Positions 25,737-35,128 of a stretch of DNA of 64,000 nucleotides are shown here, one piece after another. The notes beneath the pieces were generated by a model. The model was given only the letters and a program-made list of their open reading frames with translations. It did no database searches and had not been told where the DNA came from. The stretch covers positions 186,001 to 250,000 of the forward strand of contig NZ_QCXX01000001.1 in assembly GCF_003071065.1 (NCBI RefSeq). Reading direction: 5' to 3'. Source of the stretch: Sphingobacterium athyrii. Its GTDB lineage: Bacteria > Bacteroidota > Bacteroidia > Sphingobacteriales > Sphingobacteriaceae. Position numbers and translations under genes: made by a program. Within the stretch, counting starts at the first letter, position 1, and each line of letters starts with the position of its first letter.

Positions 25737-26921
25737 ATGACAATTTCTCTTCCCGAGGTCAATAAAAAGATTTTAGGCTATGTATCTTTAACTTTCCTTG
25801 GTTATTTCACGATTGGCTTATCACTTGCGACCTTACCCATTTTTATCCATCAAATTCTAGGGTTTAATACAATTGTCGCCGGACTGGTCATCAGTGTACA
25901 ATATATTGCCACCTTTTTACTTCGGGGTTATGCCGGCAAAATCGTGGACACCAAAGGCCCAAAAGTCTCCGTCCTCCGCAGTATGCTCTTTTTTGCGCTT
26001 TCGGGAATTTTACTTTTGCTGGTCTTTTTATTCCGGTCACAACCGTTGATTAGTTTAGGTTTATTGCTGGTCACCCGGCTGTTCACCGGTATTGGCGAGG
26101 GGCTGGTCGGAGCCAGTCCGATCAACTGGGCTTTATTGGAACTCGGGGATGAACACGCAGCCAAGGCTATTTCATTTAATGGGATTGCGAGCTATGGCGC
26201 ACTTGCCCTCGGAGCACCGTTGGGGGTACTTATGGTTGACCATATAAATTATGAATCGCTGGGGATACTCGCCTGTTTAATAGGGATACTGGGCTATCTC
26301 TACAGCAGATCAAAAACGCCTTATCAGGTAATCAGCAAAAAAACAGCCGCTGTCAGTTTCAGGCGAGTGCTTCTTACTGTGGCTCCATTCGGAATTTGCC
26401 TGGCCTTGGGTGGCCTTGGTTTTGGGAGTATTTCCACCTTTATGACGCTATATTATGAGCACTTCAATTGGCAGAATGGTGCGGCTTGTTTGACGGTCTT
26501 TGGTGTTTTCTTTATTCTGACAAGACTTGTATTCAACAAAGTAATCGATCAATATGGCGGTCTAAAAGTAGCCTTAATTAGTCTTTTTGTCGAAACATTG
26601 GGCCTCCTGGTCATCGCCCTGGCCTTCCACCCTCTTTGGACCCTTGTTGGGGCCGCACTGACGGGACTGGGATTTTCGCTTGTTTTCCCGGCTCTTGGTG
26701 TGGAGGCAATCAAAAGGGTGCACCAGAATCAACAGGGTTCAGCATTAGCTGCCTACGGACTATTTATCGATATTTCCCTAGGCATTACAGGCCCTCTGAT
26801 CGGTTTCGTTGCCAACAATGTCGGCATGACGGGCATCTATCCTTTCAGTGCCATCATGGTATCCATCGGTTTTGCAGTCGTCGGAAATTTATTATACAAT
26901 CGAAGGACAAAGCTTGCCTGA
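25737..26921 (+). CDS. MFS transporter (YhhS/YfcJ-like)
   Basis: A 394-residue major-facilitator protein with about 12 transmembrane helices. Long stretches resemble the E. coli YhhS/YfcJ group: SLATLPIFIHQILGFNTIVA, GYAGKIVDTKGPK (the loop 2-3 motif), and ALTGLGFSLVFPALGVEAIK in the second half. Members of that group are efflux carriers for sugars or drugs with poorly known substrates. It is a single gene with a short-leader promoter and a bidirectional terminator. Confidence 0.9.
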   Translation: MTISLPEVNKKILGYVSLTFLGYFTIGLSLATLPIFIHQILGFNTIVAGLVISVQYIATFLLRGYAGKIVDTKGPKVSVLRSMLFFALSGILLLLVFLFRSQPLISLGLLLVTRLFTGIGEGLVGASPINWALLELGDEHAAKAISFNGIASYGALALGAPLGVLMVDHINYESLGILACLIGILGYLYSRSKTPYQVISKKTAAVSFRRVLLTVAPFGICLALGGLGFGSISTFMTLYYEHFNWQNGAACLTVFGVFFILTRLVFNKVIDQYGGLKVALISLFVETLGLLVIALAFHPLWTLVGAALTGLGFSLVFPALGVEAIKRVHQNQQGSALAAYGLFIDISLGITGPLIGFVANNVGMTGIYPFSAIMVSIGFAVVGNLLYNRRTKLA

Positions 26922-26935
26922 TGATCGGCACCAAC

Positions 26936-26968
26936 AAAAAAGGCTAACCAAATTGGTTAGCCTTTTTT
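26936..26968. terminator. Bidirectional terminator between MFS gene and fabV
   Basis: AAAAAGGCTAACCAA pairs perfectly with TTGGTTAGCCTTTTT, with A- and T-runs at the outside, between two convergent genes. Confidence 0.93.
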
Positions 26969-26986
26969 ATTAACATATATCTTCAA

Positions 26987-28189
26987 TTAGCTTTCGATAC
27001 TTGGCACAGCAACCACCTCATTGGTATCTGCGTTGTAATCTATACCATCGAAGTTAAAACCAAATAAATTGAAAAATTCATTACGGTAACCTTCGATATC
27101 GGAGATTTCTTCCAAATTTTCTGTAGTTGCTTTTTCCCACAATGCAGCAACTTCCGCCTGAACATCTGCACGCATCTCCAGGTCGTCAACACGAATTCGG
27201 CCTTTATCATCAAGCAATACATTGCCATCAGCAGTATAAAGGCGCTCGGCAAACAAACGTTGCATCTGTTCGATCGTACCTTCGTGGATTCCCTTTTCTT
27301 TCATCACTTTATACAATAGGGAAATGTACAAAGGCACTACCGGGATCGCAGAACTGGACTGTGTCACCAATGCTTTGTTAACCGAAACGTAAGCCACACC
27401 GTGGAGATCACTTAAGATCGCATTGATAGCAGGCACAGTACCTTCCAAATCGTCTTTCGCACGGCCAATTGTTCCGTTACGGTAGATCGGATAAGTCAGT
27501 TCAGGTCCGATATAAGAATAAGCAACTGTTTTTGCGCCATCAGCCAAAACGCCGGCAGCTTTCAGATCTTCGATCCAAAATTTCCAGTCTTCCCCACCCA
27601 TTACAGCAACCGTATTCGCAATATCCTCATTATTTTCTATAGGTTGGATCGTGATATCCGACACAACGCCTGTGTGAAAGTCTACCGTTTTATTGGTAAA
27701 AGGCTCCTGAATAGGTTTTAAAACTGAAGCATGTGCGACACCTGTTTTCGGATGCGTACGACGTGGAGATGCTAAACTGTAAACCACTAAATCGACCTGT
27801 CCCAGATCCTTTTTGATCAATTCAATGGTCTGTTTTTTTATGTCATCTGAAAATGCGTCACCATTGATACTTTTGGCGTATAGTCCAGCTTCATGGGCTT
27901 CTTTTTCAAAAGCTGCAGAATTGTACCAACCAGCGGTTCCCGGTTTACCTTCTGCCGCAGGTTTTTCAAAAAATACACCGATTGTAGCAGCTCCAGAACC
28001 AAATGCTGCAGAAATCCGGGACGCAATACCAAATCCTGTTGAAGCACCTATGACGAGGACTTTCTTCGGACCATTCGCGATCTCACCCTTTGATTTCACG
28101 TATTCAATTTGATTTTTAATGTTTTGCGCAGCCCCTTGTGGATGCGAGGTTAAACAAATAAAACCTCTAGTTCTTGGTTGTATAATCAT
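26987..28189 (-). CDS. fabV: Enoyl-ACP reductase, FabV type (trans-2-enoyl-CoA reductase family)
   Basis: Catalyses the last reduction of the fatty acid elongation cycle with NADH. The 400-residue length is typical of FabV (FabI is about 260). The N-terminus MIIQPRTRGFICLTSHPQGA, the dinucleotide-binding VLVIGASTGFGIASRISAAF, and the active-site region with Tyr and Lys spaced by eight (YSYIGPELTYPIYRNGTIGR-AK) are diagnostic. FabV enzymes are known to be insensitive to triclosan. It is a single gene, divergent from a DMT transporter and ending at a shared terminator. Confidence 0.97.
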   Translation of the reverse strand: MIIQPRTRGFICLTSHPQGAAQNIKNQIEYVKSKGEIANGPKKVLVIGASTGFGIASRISAAFGSGAATIGVFFEKPAAEGKPGTAGWYNSAAFEKEAHEAGLYAKSINGDAFSDDIKKQTIELIKKDLGQVDLVVYSLASPRRTHPKTGVAHASVLKPIQEPFTNKTVDFHTGVVSDITIQPIENNEDIANTVAVMGGEDWKFWIEDLKAAGVLADGAKTVAYSYIGPELTYPIYRNGTIGRAKDDLEGTVPAINAILSDLHGVAYVSVNKALVTQSSSAIPVVPLYISLLYKVMKEKGIHEGTIEQMQRLFAERLYTADGNVLLDDKGRIRVDDLEMRADVQAEVAALWEKATTENLEEISDIEGYRNEFFNLFGFNFDGIDYNADTNEVVAVPSIES

Positions 28190-28350
28190 CTTGATTAATT
28201 TTCTTACTACTTGTTTTATTGATTAGGCAAAATAAGGAATTTTAAATGAGAAAATTGCCATAAAAATCAATTACTTTTTGTTTCATTTCCGATTAAACGG
28301 CCATTTGCGTACTTTCACCATACGAAATAGACACCGCATTCATTTTATTT

Positions 28351-29289
28351 ATGTCCTCCCAATTTACAATAAAAAACAATAAAAGTACGGCACTTTTTTT
28401 AGGAATATTAGCCGCATTATTTTTCGCAAGTACTTTTGTCCTCAACCGTATCATGGCTGTTTCGGGAGGAAGCTGGCAATGGACAGCAGCCTTACGCTTC
28501 CTATGGATGCTTCCTGTCCTGTTGCTTATCGTAGCTGTACGGGGCAACTTAGGCCCGCTCTTCCATGCGATCAAATCCAATCTGCTGCAATGGCTGCTGT
28601 GGAGCACCATAGGTTTTGGTGTATTTTATGCCACGCTGACATTTGGTGCGAGCTTCGGTCCCTCCTGGCTGGTTGCCAGCACCTTTGAATTCACCATTAT
28701 CGCCGGGATGTTTATAGGCCCTTTACTGGAGAAAAAAGGGCATCGAAAAGGAATATCCAAAGCTTCACTTCTTTTTTCGATCATTATTTTTTTGGGAATT
28801 GTACTGATGCAAATCTCCGAAGCACGGGCCACTTCCTTTAAATCCATGTTATTGGGCACGATCCCGGTATTGATCGGAGCAATTGCTTATCCCCTGGGCA
28901 ACCGTAAAATGATGCAAATCGCGGGAAATAAATTGGATGCTTTCCAACGAACGTTGGGCATGACCCTATGTAGTATGCCTTTTTGGATCCTGCTCAGCAT
29001 CTTTGGTTATATGAACAATGGCCTTCCAACGGAAAGTCAGCTGCTACAAACCCTAATGGTTGCCCTCTTTTCGGGTGTAATTGCCACGCTCCTATTCTTT
29101 AGCGCAACGGATATCGTGCGCAGCGACCCCAAAGCACTCGCCGCAGTAGAAGCGACGCAAGCCATGGAAGTCATCTTTACGCTATTGGGTGAAATCATTT
29201 TATTACATGCCGCGCTTCCAAATAGCTATTCCTGCATAGGGATTGGCCTGGTCGTCATTGGAATGATCTTGCATAGTCGCTCAAATTAA
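28351..29289 (+). CDS. DMT-superfamily transporter (multidrug resistance efflux family)
   Basis: A 312-residue membrane protein with about 10 helices in two repeats, as in the drug/metabolite transporter superfamily. The first repeat contains LFLGILAALFFASTFVLNRI and a conserved WQWTAALRFLWMLP; the second ends in LAAVEATQAMEVIFTLLGEI. The layout fits the YwoB/EmrE-like multidrug efflux group. Its substrate is unknown. It starts 161 bp from the divergent fabV gene and converges on the ABC exporter gene with an 18-bp gap. Confidence 0.85.
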   Translation: MSSQFTIKNNKSTALFLGILAALFFASTFVLNRIMAVSGGSWQWTAALRFLWMLPVLLLIVAVRGNLGPLFHAIKSNLLQWLLWSTIGFGVFYATLTFGASFGPSWLVASTFEFTIIAGMFIGPLLEKKGHRKGISKASLLFSIIIFLGIVLMQISEARATSFKSMLLGTIPVLIGAIAYPLGNRKMMQIAGNKLDAFQRTLGMTLCSMPFWILLSIFGYMNNGLPTESQLLQTLMVALFSGVIATLLFFSATDIVRSDPKALAAVEATQAMEVIFTLLGEIILLHAALPNSYSCIGIGLVVIGMILHSRSN

Positions 29290-29307
29290 AATGCGAGAAC
29301 AGCACTA

Positions 29308-31098
29308 TTAATTTTCATTTGCCTGTAAGGTCTTACTGATCTTGCTTAAATTAAGGCTATTGGCCATGGCCGAAAAAATCTCATGGTAGGTACCTTTCGC
29401 CAGGTAGAGGTCTTCATGTTGCCCCTGCTCGACAACGCGACCTTTCTCCATGACAACGATCGCATTGGAGTCTATTATCTGGGAAATGCTATGCGACACG
29501 ATAATTACCGTACGATCTTTCTTAATCGCATCCAGGCTATTTTTAATCTGCTCCGTAGCAATCGCATCCAGATTTGCAGTAGGCTCATCCAGAAAAATAA
29601 TGGGCGGATTTTTCAGAAACAGCCGTGCGATGGCAATACGCTGTTGCTGTCCACCGGAAAGCGATTGTGCATCCGTCTCATATCCTTTTGGCAATTCCAG
29701 GATCTGCTGATGGATATAAGCTTTCTTTGCGGCTTCCACGATCTCCTCAGGCGAACTTCCCATCTTGCCATATTCAATATTTTCAAATATTGTTCCTTTA
29801 AATATATGATTGCGCTGCAGCACCATGCCGATATGCTGCCTGAGGAATGCGGTATCATAATCCACAAGATCAACACCATCCAGTAGAATCTTGCCCCGTG
29901 TCGGCTCATAAAATTTATCCAACAAATTGATAATCGTACTTTTACCGGCACCGCTTAATCCGACCAGGGCAGTAATTTCATTGGGTTTAATGGCAAAACT
30001 GACATCCCTTAAAGCCTGTGTCCCGTTGGGATACGCAAAAAAGACATTCCGCAATTCCAAGTGTCCTCGAATTTGCACCGGTCGATAAGTTCCTTTCGAT
30101 TCAATCTGATCATCAGATTCAAGTATCTCAAAAAAAGATTCCGAATAGATTAAGGCATCATTGACCTCATCGTAAATGCGGTGCAATTGGCGAATCGGTG
30201 CCGAAACATTATTAAATAGCATAATATGAAACATAATCGCTCCAATCGTAATCTGACCGGATAACACTAGATAAGCAGTCAGGACGATAATAATTACAAC
30301 CGCGATCTGTTCCACAAAATTTTTAATGCTATCGTAAAAGAAGCTTGTCTTGCGAGTTTCCATCTGATTTTCGGTCATTTCGTATTGGATCTTTTCATGC
30401 CGTTTCGCTTCTTCGGGTTCGCGGACAAAAGATTTAATAACGAGAATGGAGTCAATCAGACCGATGATCCGGTTATTTTTCGATTCGCGGTATTTGCGCA
30501 TCTGCCGCCTAAAACCTGTTAATTTAGAGGCCTGCGTCTGACTGATATAAAGATACAATGGGATTACCGCCATCCCCACCAGTCCAACGTATACGTTAGC
30601 ATAGAACATGCAGGTCAGTGCAATGATGGCATTGGCAAACAAGGGCAGAATATCGATAAAGAAATTCTGTACCAAACGTGTAAGTGAGCTGATGCCTGCG
30701 TCGATACGTGTCGCCAGCTTTCCGCTTTCATTATCCGTGGAGGTGTAAAAAGCAAGCTTATAGGTCAAAATCCGGCTAACAATAGCCTGTGAGAAATCAC
30801 GCGCGATATAAATCCGAAGTTTCTCGCCATAAAATTTTTGTCCAAACTGTACCAATGCGTAAACAATTTCCTTCAGCAACAGCACCGCACTGATGATCCC
30901 GACAATATACATTCCCTTAGAAAGCGGCTCTTTGGCCACCATCAAAGCGTTGATGGTATCTACCGTATACCGCAAAATAAAAGCATTGATCTGCGCAGCC
31001 AATGATCCGACAACGGTCAAAAGCAGGGTATAAACAATCAATTTACGGTAAGGACGGGCAAAGGGAATAATTTTTTTAAAGAGCTGTGGAATGGTCAT
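29308..31098 (-). CDS. ABC transporter, fused permease and ATPase (exporter type)
   Basis: A half-size ABC exporter of 596 residues that would work as a homodimer. The start at 31098 (MTIPQLFKKIIPFARPYRKL) is preferred over an open frame ten codons longer. Six transmembrane helices fill residues about 15-310; the nucleotide-binding domain has Walker A GLSGAGKST, signature LSGGQQQR, Walker B IIFLDEPTANLD and the H-loop IIVSHSIS. Family members export lipids, peptides or drugs. There is no adjacent adaptor or substrate gene, so the cargo is unknown. Confidence 0.93.
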   Translation of the reverse strand: MTIPQLFKKIIPFARPYRKLIVYTLLLTVVGSLAAQINAFILRYTVDTINALMVAKEPLSKGMYIVGIISAVLLLKEIVYALVQFGQKFYGEKLRIYIARDFSQAIVSRILTYKLAFYTSTDNESGKLATRIDAGISSLTRLVQNFFIDILPLFANAIIALTCMFYANVYVGLVGMAVIPLYLYISQTQASKLTGFRRQMRKYRESKNNRIIGLIDSILVIKSFVREPEEAKRHEKIQYEMTENQMETRKTSFFYDSIKNFVEQIAVVIIIVLTAYLVLSGQITIGAIMFHIMLFNNVSAPIRQLHRIYDEVNDALIYSESFFEILESDDQIESKGTYRPVQIRGHLELRNVFFAYPNGTQALRDVSFAIKPNEITALVGLSGAGKSTIINLLDKFYEPTRGKILLDGVDLVDYDTAFLRQHIGMVLQRNHIFKGTIFENIEYGKMGSSPEEIVEAAKKAYIHQQILELPKGYETDAQSLSGGQQQRIAIARLFLKNPPIIFLDEPTANLDAIATEQIKNSLDAIKKDRTVIIVSHSISQIIDSNAIVVMEKGRVVEQGQHEDLYLAKGTYHEIFSAMANSLNLSKISKTLQANEN

Positions 31099-31172
31099 GA
31101 AGAAAGATTTACAATGAGCAAATAACAAATAAGCGTGGTGCTTTGTTTAAAAATAAACGGAAATCCTGTCAC

Positions 31173-31205
31173 AAAAAAGTCGTACCATGAACCATGGCAC
31201 GACTT
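31173..31205 (-). terminator. Terminator of the S1/P1 nuclease gene (minus strand)
   Basis: Arms 31177-31189 and 31193-31205 pair over 13 positions with one mismatch around an AAC loop; on the minus strand six T residues follow. It lies 26 bp past the nuclease stop. Confidence 0.85.
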
Positions 31206-31230
31206 AGGCTGCATATTTACTTATTTTAGA

Positions 31231-32025
31231 CTATCCAAAAATACGGTTCAGCACCTTAGCTAAGCGTAATCCGCCTTTTAATAAACATTGTTCCATCGTA
31301 TCTTTATTTTGATAAACATACGAATACGACAAATTCGCATTATTCGCTACGTCGGCATAAATTTTCTCAGCAAGCTGATTGGATTCGTATAGCCAATTAG
31401 ACAACTCTCCGGCGGCCAATTGTTCATTTTCCTTTTTTCCATTAACATCCAATACAGTTGCATATTCGGTATAGCTATATTTTTCATTGTCTACCAAATC
31501 ACTATCCCAGACACGGTGAATATTGGATTTTTTTCCAAACCAGCTTACCTCAATCTTATTTCCCCCTTGGTCTTCGGCACGACTGACATGCATGGGCTGA
31601 TGGGCATCCCCCAGGATATGGATCAAGAAATAGAGATTCTGTTTCTGCTGATCCAGCGACATGTTTTTATCTGCAAAAGATTGCTCGATACGGATGGCCG
31701 TTTTGTATAAATTCTCGTCAGCCGAACGTTCGAGTCCCTGTTGAAACTCTGCCCATGGCAGATTTGAATTTAGATTTATAAAATGTGAATTTCCCAATTT
31801 CTTAAATTCAGGATTGGGATCCGACTTGATAAAATCTCCCCAATTTGCCCAATATGCCAGCTTTTGCTGTCCAATGATTTTTCCGATATTCTTCTTTGCT
31901 TTTCTGTTCAAATGACGCTCCGCAATTTCTGCGACAACGCGATGCCCAATGGTCCCCCAGGCATATACCGATGAAAGTTGAAAGCATAAAGCTACAGCCA
32001 ACAGACCCTTAATCACTTTTTTCAT
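31231..32025 (-). CDS. S1/P1 nuclease, exported
   Basis: A zinc-dependent single-strand nuclease of the S1/P1 family, 264 residues from the ATG at 32025. The signal peptide (MKKVIKGLLAVALCFQLSSV-YA) ends just before Trp in WGTIGHRVVAEIAERHL; in this family the freed N-terminal Trp is itself a zinc ligand, which fixes the start and the cleavage site. Further metal ligands are seen in WGDFIKSDP, HFINLN, and FLIHILGDAHQPMHVSR plus GNKIEVSWFGKKSNIHRVWD. It acts in the periplasm or outside the cell, likely on RNA or ssDNA for phosphate and nucleoside supply. It follows a DUF4268 gene by 22 bp in the same direction. Confidence 0.95.
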   Translation of the reverse strand: MKKVIKGLLAVALCFQLSSVYAWGTIGHRVVAEIAERHLNRKAKKNIGKIIGQQKLAYWANWGDFIKSDPNPEFKKLGNSHFINLNSNLPWAEFQQGLERSADENLYKTAIRIEQSFADKNMSLDQQKQNLYFLIHILGDAHQPMHVSRAEDQGGNKIEVSWFGKKSNIHRVWDSDLVDNEKYSYTEYATVLDVNGKKENEQLAAGELSNWLYESNQLAEKIYADVANNANLSYSYVYQNKDTMEQCLLKGGLRLAKVLNRIFG

Positions 32026-32047
32026 TGCTATATTTATTTTATTGTAA

Positions 32048-32509
32048 TTATTTAAAGATATCGAACGCATATTTTGCCGAAGACCAGAACTCATCCAGCG
32101 CAATCATCCGTGGTTTAAAGAAAGCGATCAGTTCTCCCCATTCCGCTTCCTTAAAAATGCTATGGCCCACCAACGTTTTATAGATCTGACAGTAGGGCTT
32201 ACCGTACGCATCATAACTATCCAGATCCCATTCCCAATCCTCTCCAAGCGTAGCATGAAGCAACCCTTTATACTGCATGAATTGCTCCGCCATTAATGTG
32301 CGGATCCCGGCATCCGAATGAGACCAGATAATTGCTATTTTCGCCGTATTATTATCAGCATCCATCTTAAAATACAAATGCTTGACACCGGTTTTATAGT
32401 TAATCCAATTGACCTTTTCGCCGTCCGCAGCTGAATGTAGGGACATGAATTGTCCAAATTTAGTCCAGAATAGCTGTTTTAATTGCTTTACCTCTTCTCT
32501 AGAATACAC
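32048..32509 (-). CDS. DUF4268 domain-containing protein
   Basis: A 153-residue cytoplasmic protein with the DUF4268-like pattern: KQLFWTKFGQFM near the start, GVKHLYFKMDADNNTAKIAI in the middle and a conserved acidic/aromatic stretch EDWEWDLDSYDAYGKPYCQI. DUF4268 domains have a nuclease-like fold in some proteins, but I see no clear catalytic set, so I give no function. It is upstream of the S1/P1 nuclease gene by 22 bp and probably co-transcribed with it. A TAnnTTTG element lies 21 bp upstream of the start. Confidence 0.8.
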   Translation of the reverse strand: MYSREEVKQLKQLFWTKFGQFMSLHSAADGEKVNWINYKTGVKHLYFKMDADNNTAKIAIIWSHSDAGIRTLMAEQFMQYKGLLHATLGEDWEWDLDSYDAYGKPYCQIYKTLVGHSIFKEAEWGELIAFFKPRMIALDEFWSSAKYAFDIFK

Positions 32510-32529
32510 AAATACAATTTTTAAGTCAA

Positions 32530-32537
32530 CAAAATTA
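32530..32537 (-). promoter_or_regulatory. -7 element for the DUF4268/nuclease operon (minus strand)
   Basis: The minus-strand reading TAATTTTG fits TAnnTTTG and is 21 bp before the start codon at 32509. Confidence 0.45.
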
Positions 32538-32609
32538 AGAAAATAGCGCGGTATGCCTAAACCATATTGGTATTAAAATTGTTGTTTTATCAACAAACAA
32601 CTCCAAAAG

Positions 32610-33146
32610 ATGAATATAGACAAGAAAAAATCGCTCTTACTGCTGACCGCTGTGGCGTTGGGAACGGTGGCATACAATGCCTTAAAGCCCGTCATCTCGC
32701 GTCCAGATGTAGTAGATCCTTTTGATTTAGATAAATACCTCGGAAAATGGTTTGAAATTGCCCGGCTGGACTTTCGCTGGGAAAAAGGGCTCAGTCAGGT
32801 TTCGGCAGAGTACACCAAGAATAAGGATGGAACAATCCGGGTCAATAATCAAGGTTACTCGGAAGAAAAAGAACGCTGGAAGCAGTCCATCGGAAAAGCT
32901 AAATTTATCAATGGTCCCCACGAAGGCGCATTGAAAGTATCATTCTTTGGCCCATTCTACAGTGGTTATCATATTGTAAAAATAACGCCCGATTACAGCT
33001 ACGCCCTTGTCTTTGGAGACAACCTCGATTACATGTGGATTCTGGGCAGAAATACCGAAATTCCGGACAAGATCAGGAATGAATTTCTTACTTATGCTTT
33101 ACAATGTGGCTACGAAACCGGCAATCTGGTCTGGACAAAGCATTAA
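32610..33146 (+). CDS. Lipocalin family protein (Blc-like)
   Basis: A 178-residue lipocalin with a hydrophobic N-terminal segment (LLLLTAVALGTVAYNAL, about 9-25) that is an uncleaved anchor or signal; no lipobox Cys is present, unlike E. coli Blc. The family signature GKWFEIARLDFRWEKGL is followed by the expected VSAEYTKNKDGTIRVNNQGY and the strand YALVFGDNLDYMWILGR. Bacterial lipocalins bind fatty acids or lysophospholipids in the envelope. Its stop overlaps by 4 bp the end of a convergent hypothetical gene. Confidence 0.92.
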   Translation: MNIDKKKSLLLLTAVALGTVAYNALKPVISRPDVVDPFDLDKYLGKWFEIARLDFRWEKGLSQVSAEYTKNKDGTIRVNNQGYSEEKERWKQSIGKAKFINGPHEGALKVSFFGPFYSGYHIVKITPDYSYALVFGDNLDYMWILGRNTEIPDKIRNEFLTYALQCGYETGNLVWTKH

Positions 33147-33448
33147 TCAAAAATTGGCGCGAGTACCTGATAATTGAGCGTTGGATCCTGGGCTAAAACA
33201 TCTGCGATCTCCTGAAGGTCATGCTGATTGATCACATTTTTGATGCCTGCATTATACAGACTCGCAAGAAATAGTGCAGCTTCACGCTTTTCAGCTAACC
33301 CTAAGATGGAGCTTCCAACATAGAAATTGAGTACAGATGCAGCGTAATCACCAAATATATGGAAACCAAAATCACCATTTTTTTGTAATGCATGACGCAT
33401 CATTTTCTCAAAATCCGAACGCAAGGTTTCTTTTGTTGTATCTTTCAT
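33143..33448 (-). CDS. Hypothetical protein
   Basis: A 101-residue protein from the ATG at 33448 (MKDTTKETLRSDFEKMMRHA). An open frame runs 22 codons further upstream but overlaps the amt terminator and is less likely. The protein is mostly helical with a glycine- and alanine-rich middle (YAASVLNFYVGSSILGLAEK) and no signal peptide. I do not recognise a domain. It lies just downstream of amt on the same strand, after the amt terminator, and converges on the lipocalin gene with overlapping stops. Confidence 0.6.
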   Translation of the reverse strand: MKDTTKETLRSDFEKMMRHALQKNGDFGFHIFGDYAASVLNFYVGSSILGLAEKREAALFLASLYNAGIKNVINQHDLQEIADVLAQDPTLNYQVLAPIFD

Positions 33449-33496
33449 AACAAAAACTAAATAGTGCAGCATATTCGCCCAGTTGGGCAAAGGTGC

Positions 33497-33540
33497 AAAA
33501 AAAATCCCAAACAATGCCGTGTGAAAAGCATTGTTTGGGA
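33497..33540 (-). terminator. Terminator of the ammonium transporter gene (minus strand)
   Basis: Arms 33505-33517 and 33528-33540 (TCCCAAACAATGC type) form a perfect 13-bp stem; on the minus strand eight T residues follow. It lies 27 bp past the amt stop. Confidence 0.93.
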
Positions 33541-33566
33541 CAATTAAACGATTTTGACCTTAGTAA

Positions 33567-34871
33567 TTAAAGTGCCTCAGCGTGCTGAGAAACGTCCAAA
33601 CCAAGTTCCTCGTCTGTTTCCTCTACACGTAAAGGAGAAATCAGATCCGTTACTTTTAATAATACTAAGGAGCCTACGAAAGCAAAGAATGATACCGCAA
33701 ACAAGGCTACCGTATGCACAAAGAATAATTTCGTTTCACCAAAAAACAAGCCATTGTCAACAACCAATGGATTTACATTATGGTGTGCAAATACTCCAGT
33801 CAGTACCATCCCTACCATACCACCTACACCATGACAAGGAAATACATCCAACGTATCGTCGATGCTGGTTTTGCTTCTTAAATAGACAACGAGATTACTA
33901 ATCAATGCAGCGACTAATCCAATGACCATGGCGTGAGGAATGCTCACAAATCCTGCTGCTGGTGTAATTGCTACAAGTCCTACAACTGCGCCGATACATG
34001 CCCCCATTGCGGATGGTTTTTTACCGCGGATAATATCCACAAATATCCACGCCATTGCCGCCATAGCCGAAGCGGTCGTTGTGGTTGCAAAGGCATAAGC
34101 TGCTAGCGAGTTTGCACCGCCGGCCGAACCTGCATTAAATCCGAACCAACCGAACCACAACAAAGCAGTTCCTAAGATGACATAACTTATACGCGCTGGA
34201 TTATGTGTCTGTGATTTACGGCCTTTTAGATAAATTGCAGCAGCCAATGCCGCCCAGCCTGCTGACATATGCACAACAGTACCGCCGGCAAAATCAAGCA
34301 CACCGAATTTTGCTAAAATTCCTTCCGGATGCCAGGTAGCATGCGCCAATGGCATATAAATAAAGACACCGAACAAGATAATAAACAACATATAAGAGTT
34401 AAATCGGATACGCTCAGCAAATGCACCGGTAATGAGTGCAGGCGTAATGATCGCGAACTTCAGCTGAAACATGGCGAATAAGACCAAAGGTATGGTCGGT
34501 AATGCACCCCAAGCGACATTCCCTAAGGTACCTTTCATCATAAAGAAGGTGCGTGGATCACCTATAATTCCGCCGATATCATCACCAAAGGCTAAACTGA
34601 ATCCAACAATAACCCATAGGATCGTCATCAGACACATACAGATAAAACTCTGCATCATCGTTGAGATCACATTCTTTTTACTGACCATTCCCCCGTAAAA
34701 AAATGCCAAGCCGGGCGTCATAATCAACACCAATGCTGAAGAAGTCAATAACCAGGCTGTATCCCCCGTGTCAAACTCTACTTTATCCAATGCAGATAAA
34801 TCTATCGAAGGAAATACAAGTCCTAATACGCCCAAAAGTACCAGAACAAAGAGTGGAATAATTTTTTTCAT
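33567..34871 (-). CDS. amt: Ammonium transporter (Amt family)
   Basis: A 434-residue membrane channel for ammonium uptake with an N-terminal signal-like segment and 11 transmembrane helices. Family motifs are TSSALVLIMTPGLAFFYGGM, the pore His in GGTVVHMSAGWAALAAA, FGFNAGSAGGANSLAAYAF and the second pore His in PCHGVGGMVGMVLTGVFA. No glnK/PII gene lies next to it, although the pair usually travels together; instead a barrel porin gene is divergent from it. The 257-bp space between them is very A-rich and contains a minus-strand TATATTTG element. Confidence 0.96.
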   Translation of the reverse strand: MKKIIPLFVLVLLGVLGLVFPSIDLSALDKVEFDTGDTAWLLTSSALVLIMTPGLAFFYGGMVSKKNVISTMMQSFICMCLMTILWVIVGFSLAFGDDIGGIIGDPRTFFMMKGTLGNVAWGALPTIPLVLFAMFQLKFAIITPALITGAFAERIRFNSYMLFIILFGVFIYMPLAHATWHPEGILAKFGVLDFAGGTVVHMSAGWAALAAAIYLKGRKSQTHNPARISYVILGTALLWFGWFGFNAGSAGGANSLAAYAFATTTTASAMAAMAWIFVDIIRGKKPSAMGACIGAVVGLVAITPAAGFVSIPHAMVIGLVAALISNLVVYLRSKTSIDDTLDVFPCHGVGGMVGMVLTGVFAHHNVNPLVVDNGLFFGETKLFFVHTVALFAVSFFAFVGSLVLLKVTDLISPLRVEETDEELGLDVSQHAEAL

Positions 34872-34964
34872 TTTTTTAAACTGATTAGTGTTTATTAATA
34901 CGTCAATAAATTTTAAATAAAATACAAAAACAAAACAAAAACCCTTTCTTACTTATTGTTTTGA

Positions 34965-34972
34965 CAAATATA
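34965..34972 (-). promoter_or_regulatory. -7 element of amt (minus strand)
   Basis: On the minus strand this reads TATATTTG, an exact TAnnTTTG, 93 bp before the amt start. The rest of the divergent amt-porin spacer is A/T-rich without other clear sites. Confidence 0.45.
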
Positions 34973-35128
34973 AACTCTTTTTATTGAAAAATTACTATCA
35001 AATATTATTTTTTATGATATTTTTTACATAATTTCACAGAAAACAAAAACAAAACCACAAAAACCTATAAAAAAAACAAAGAAAAATCAACCAAAATTCA
35101 AACAGATCAAACTTAAAACCTTATCAAC

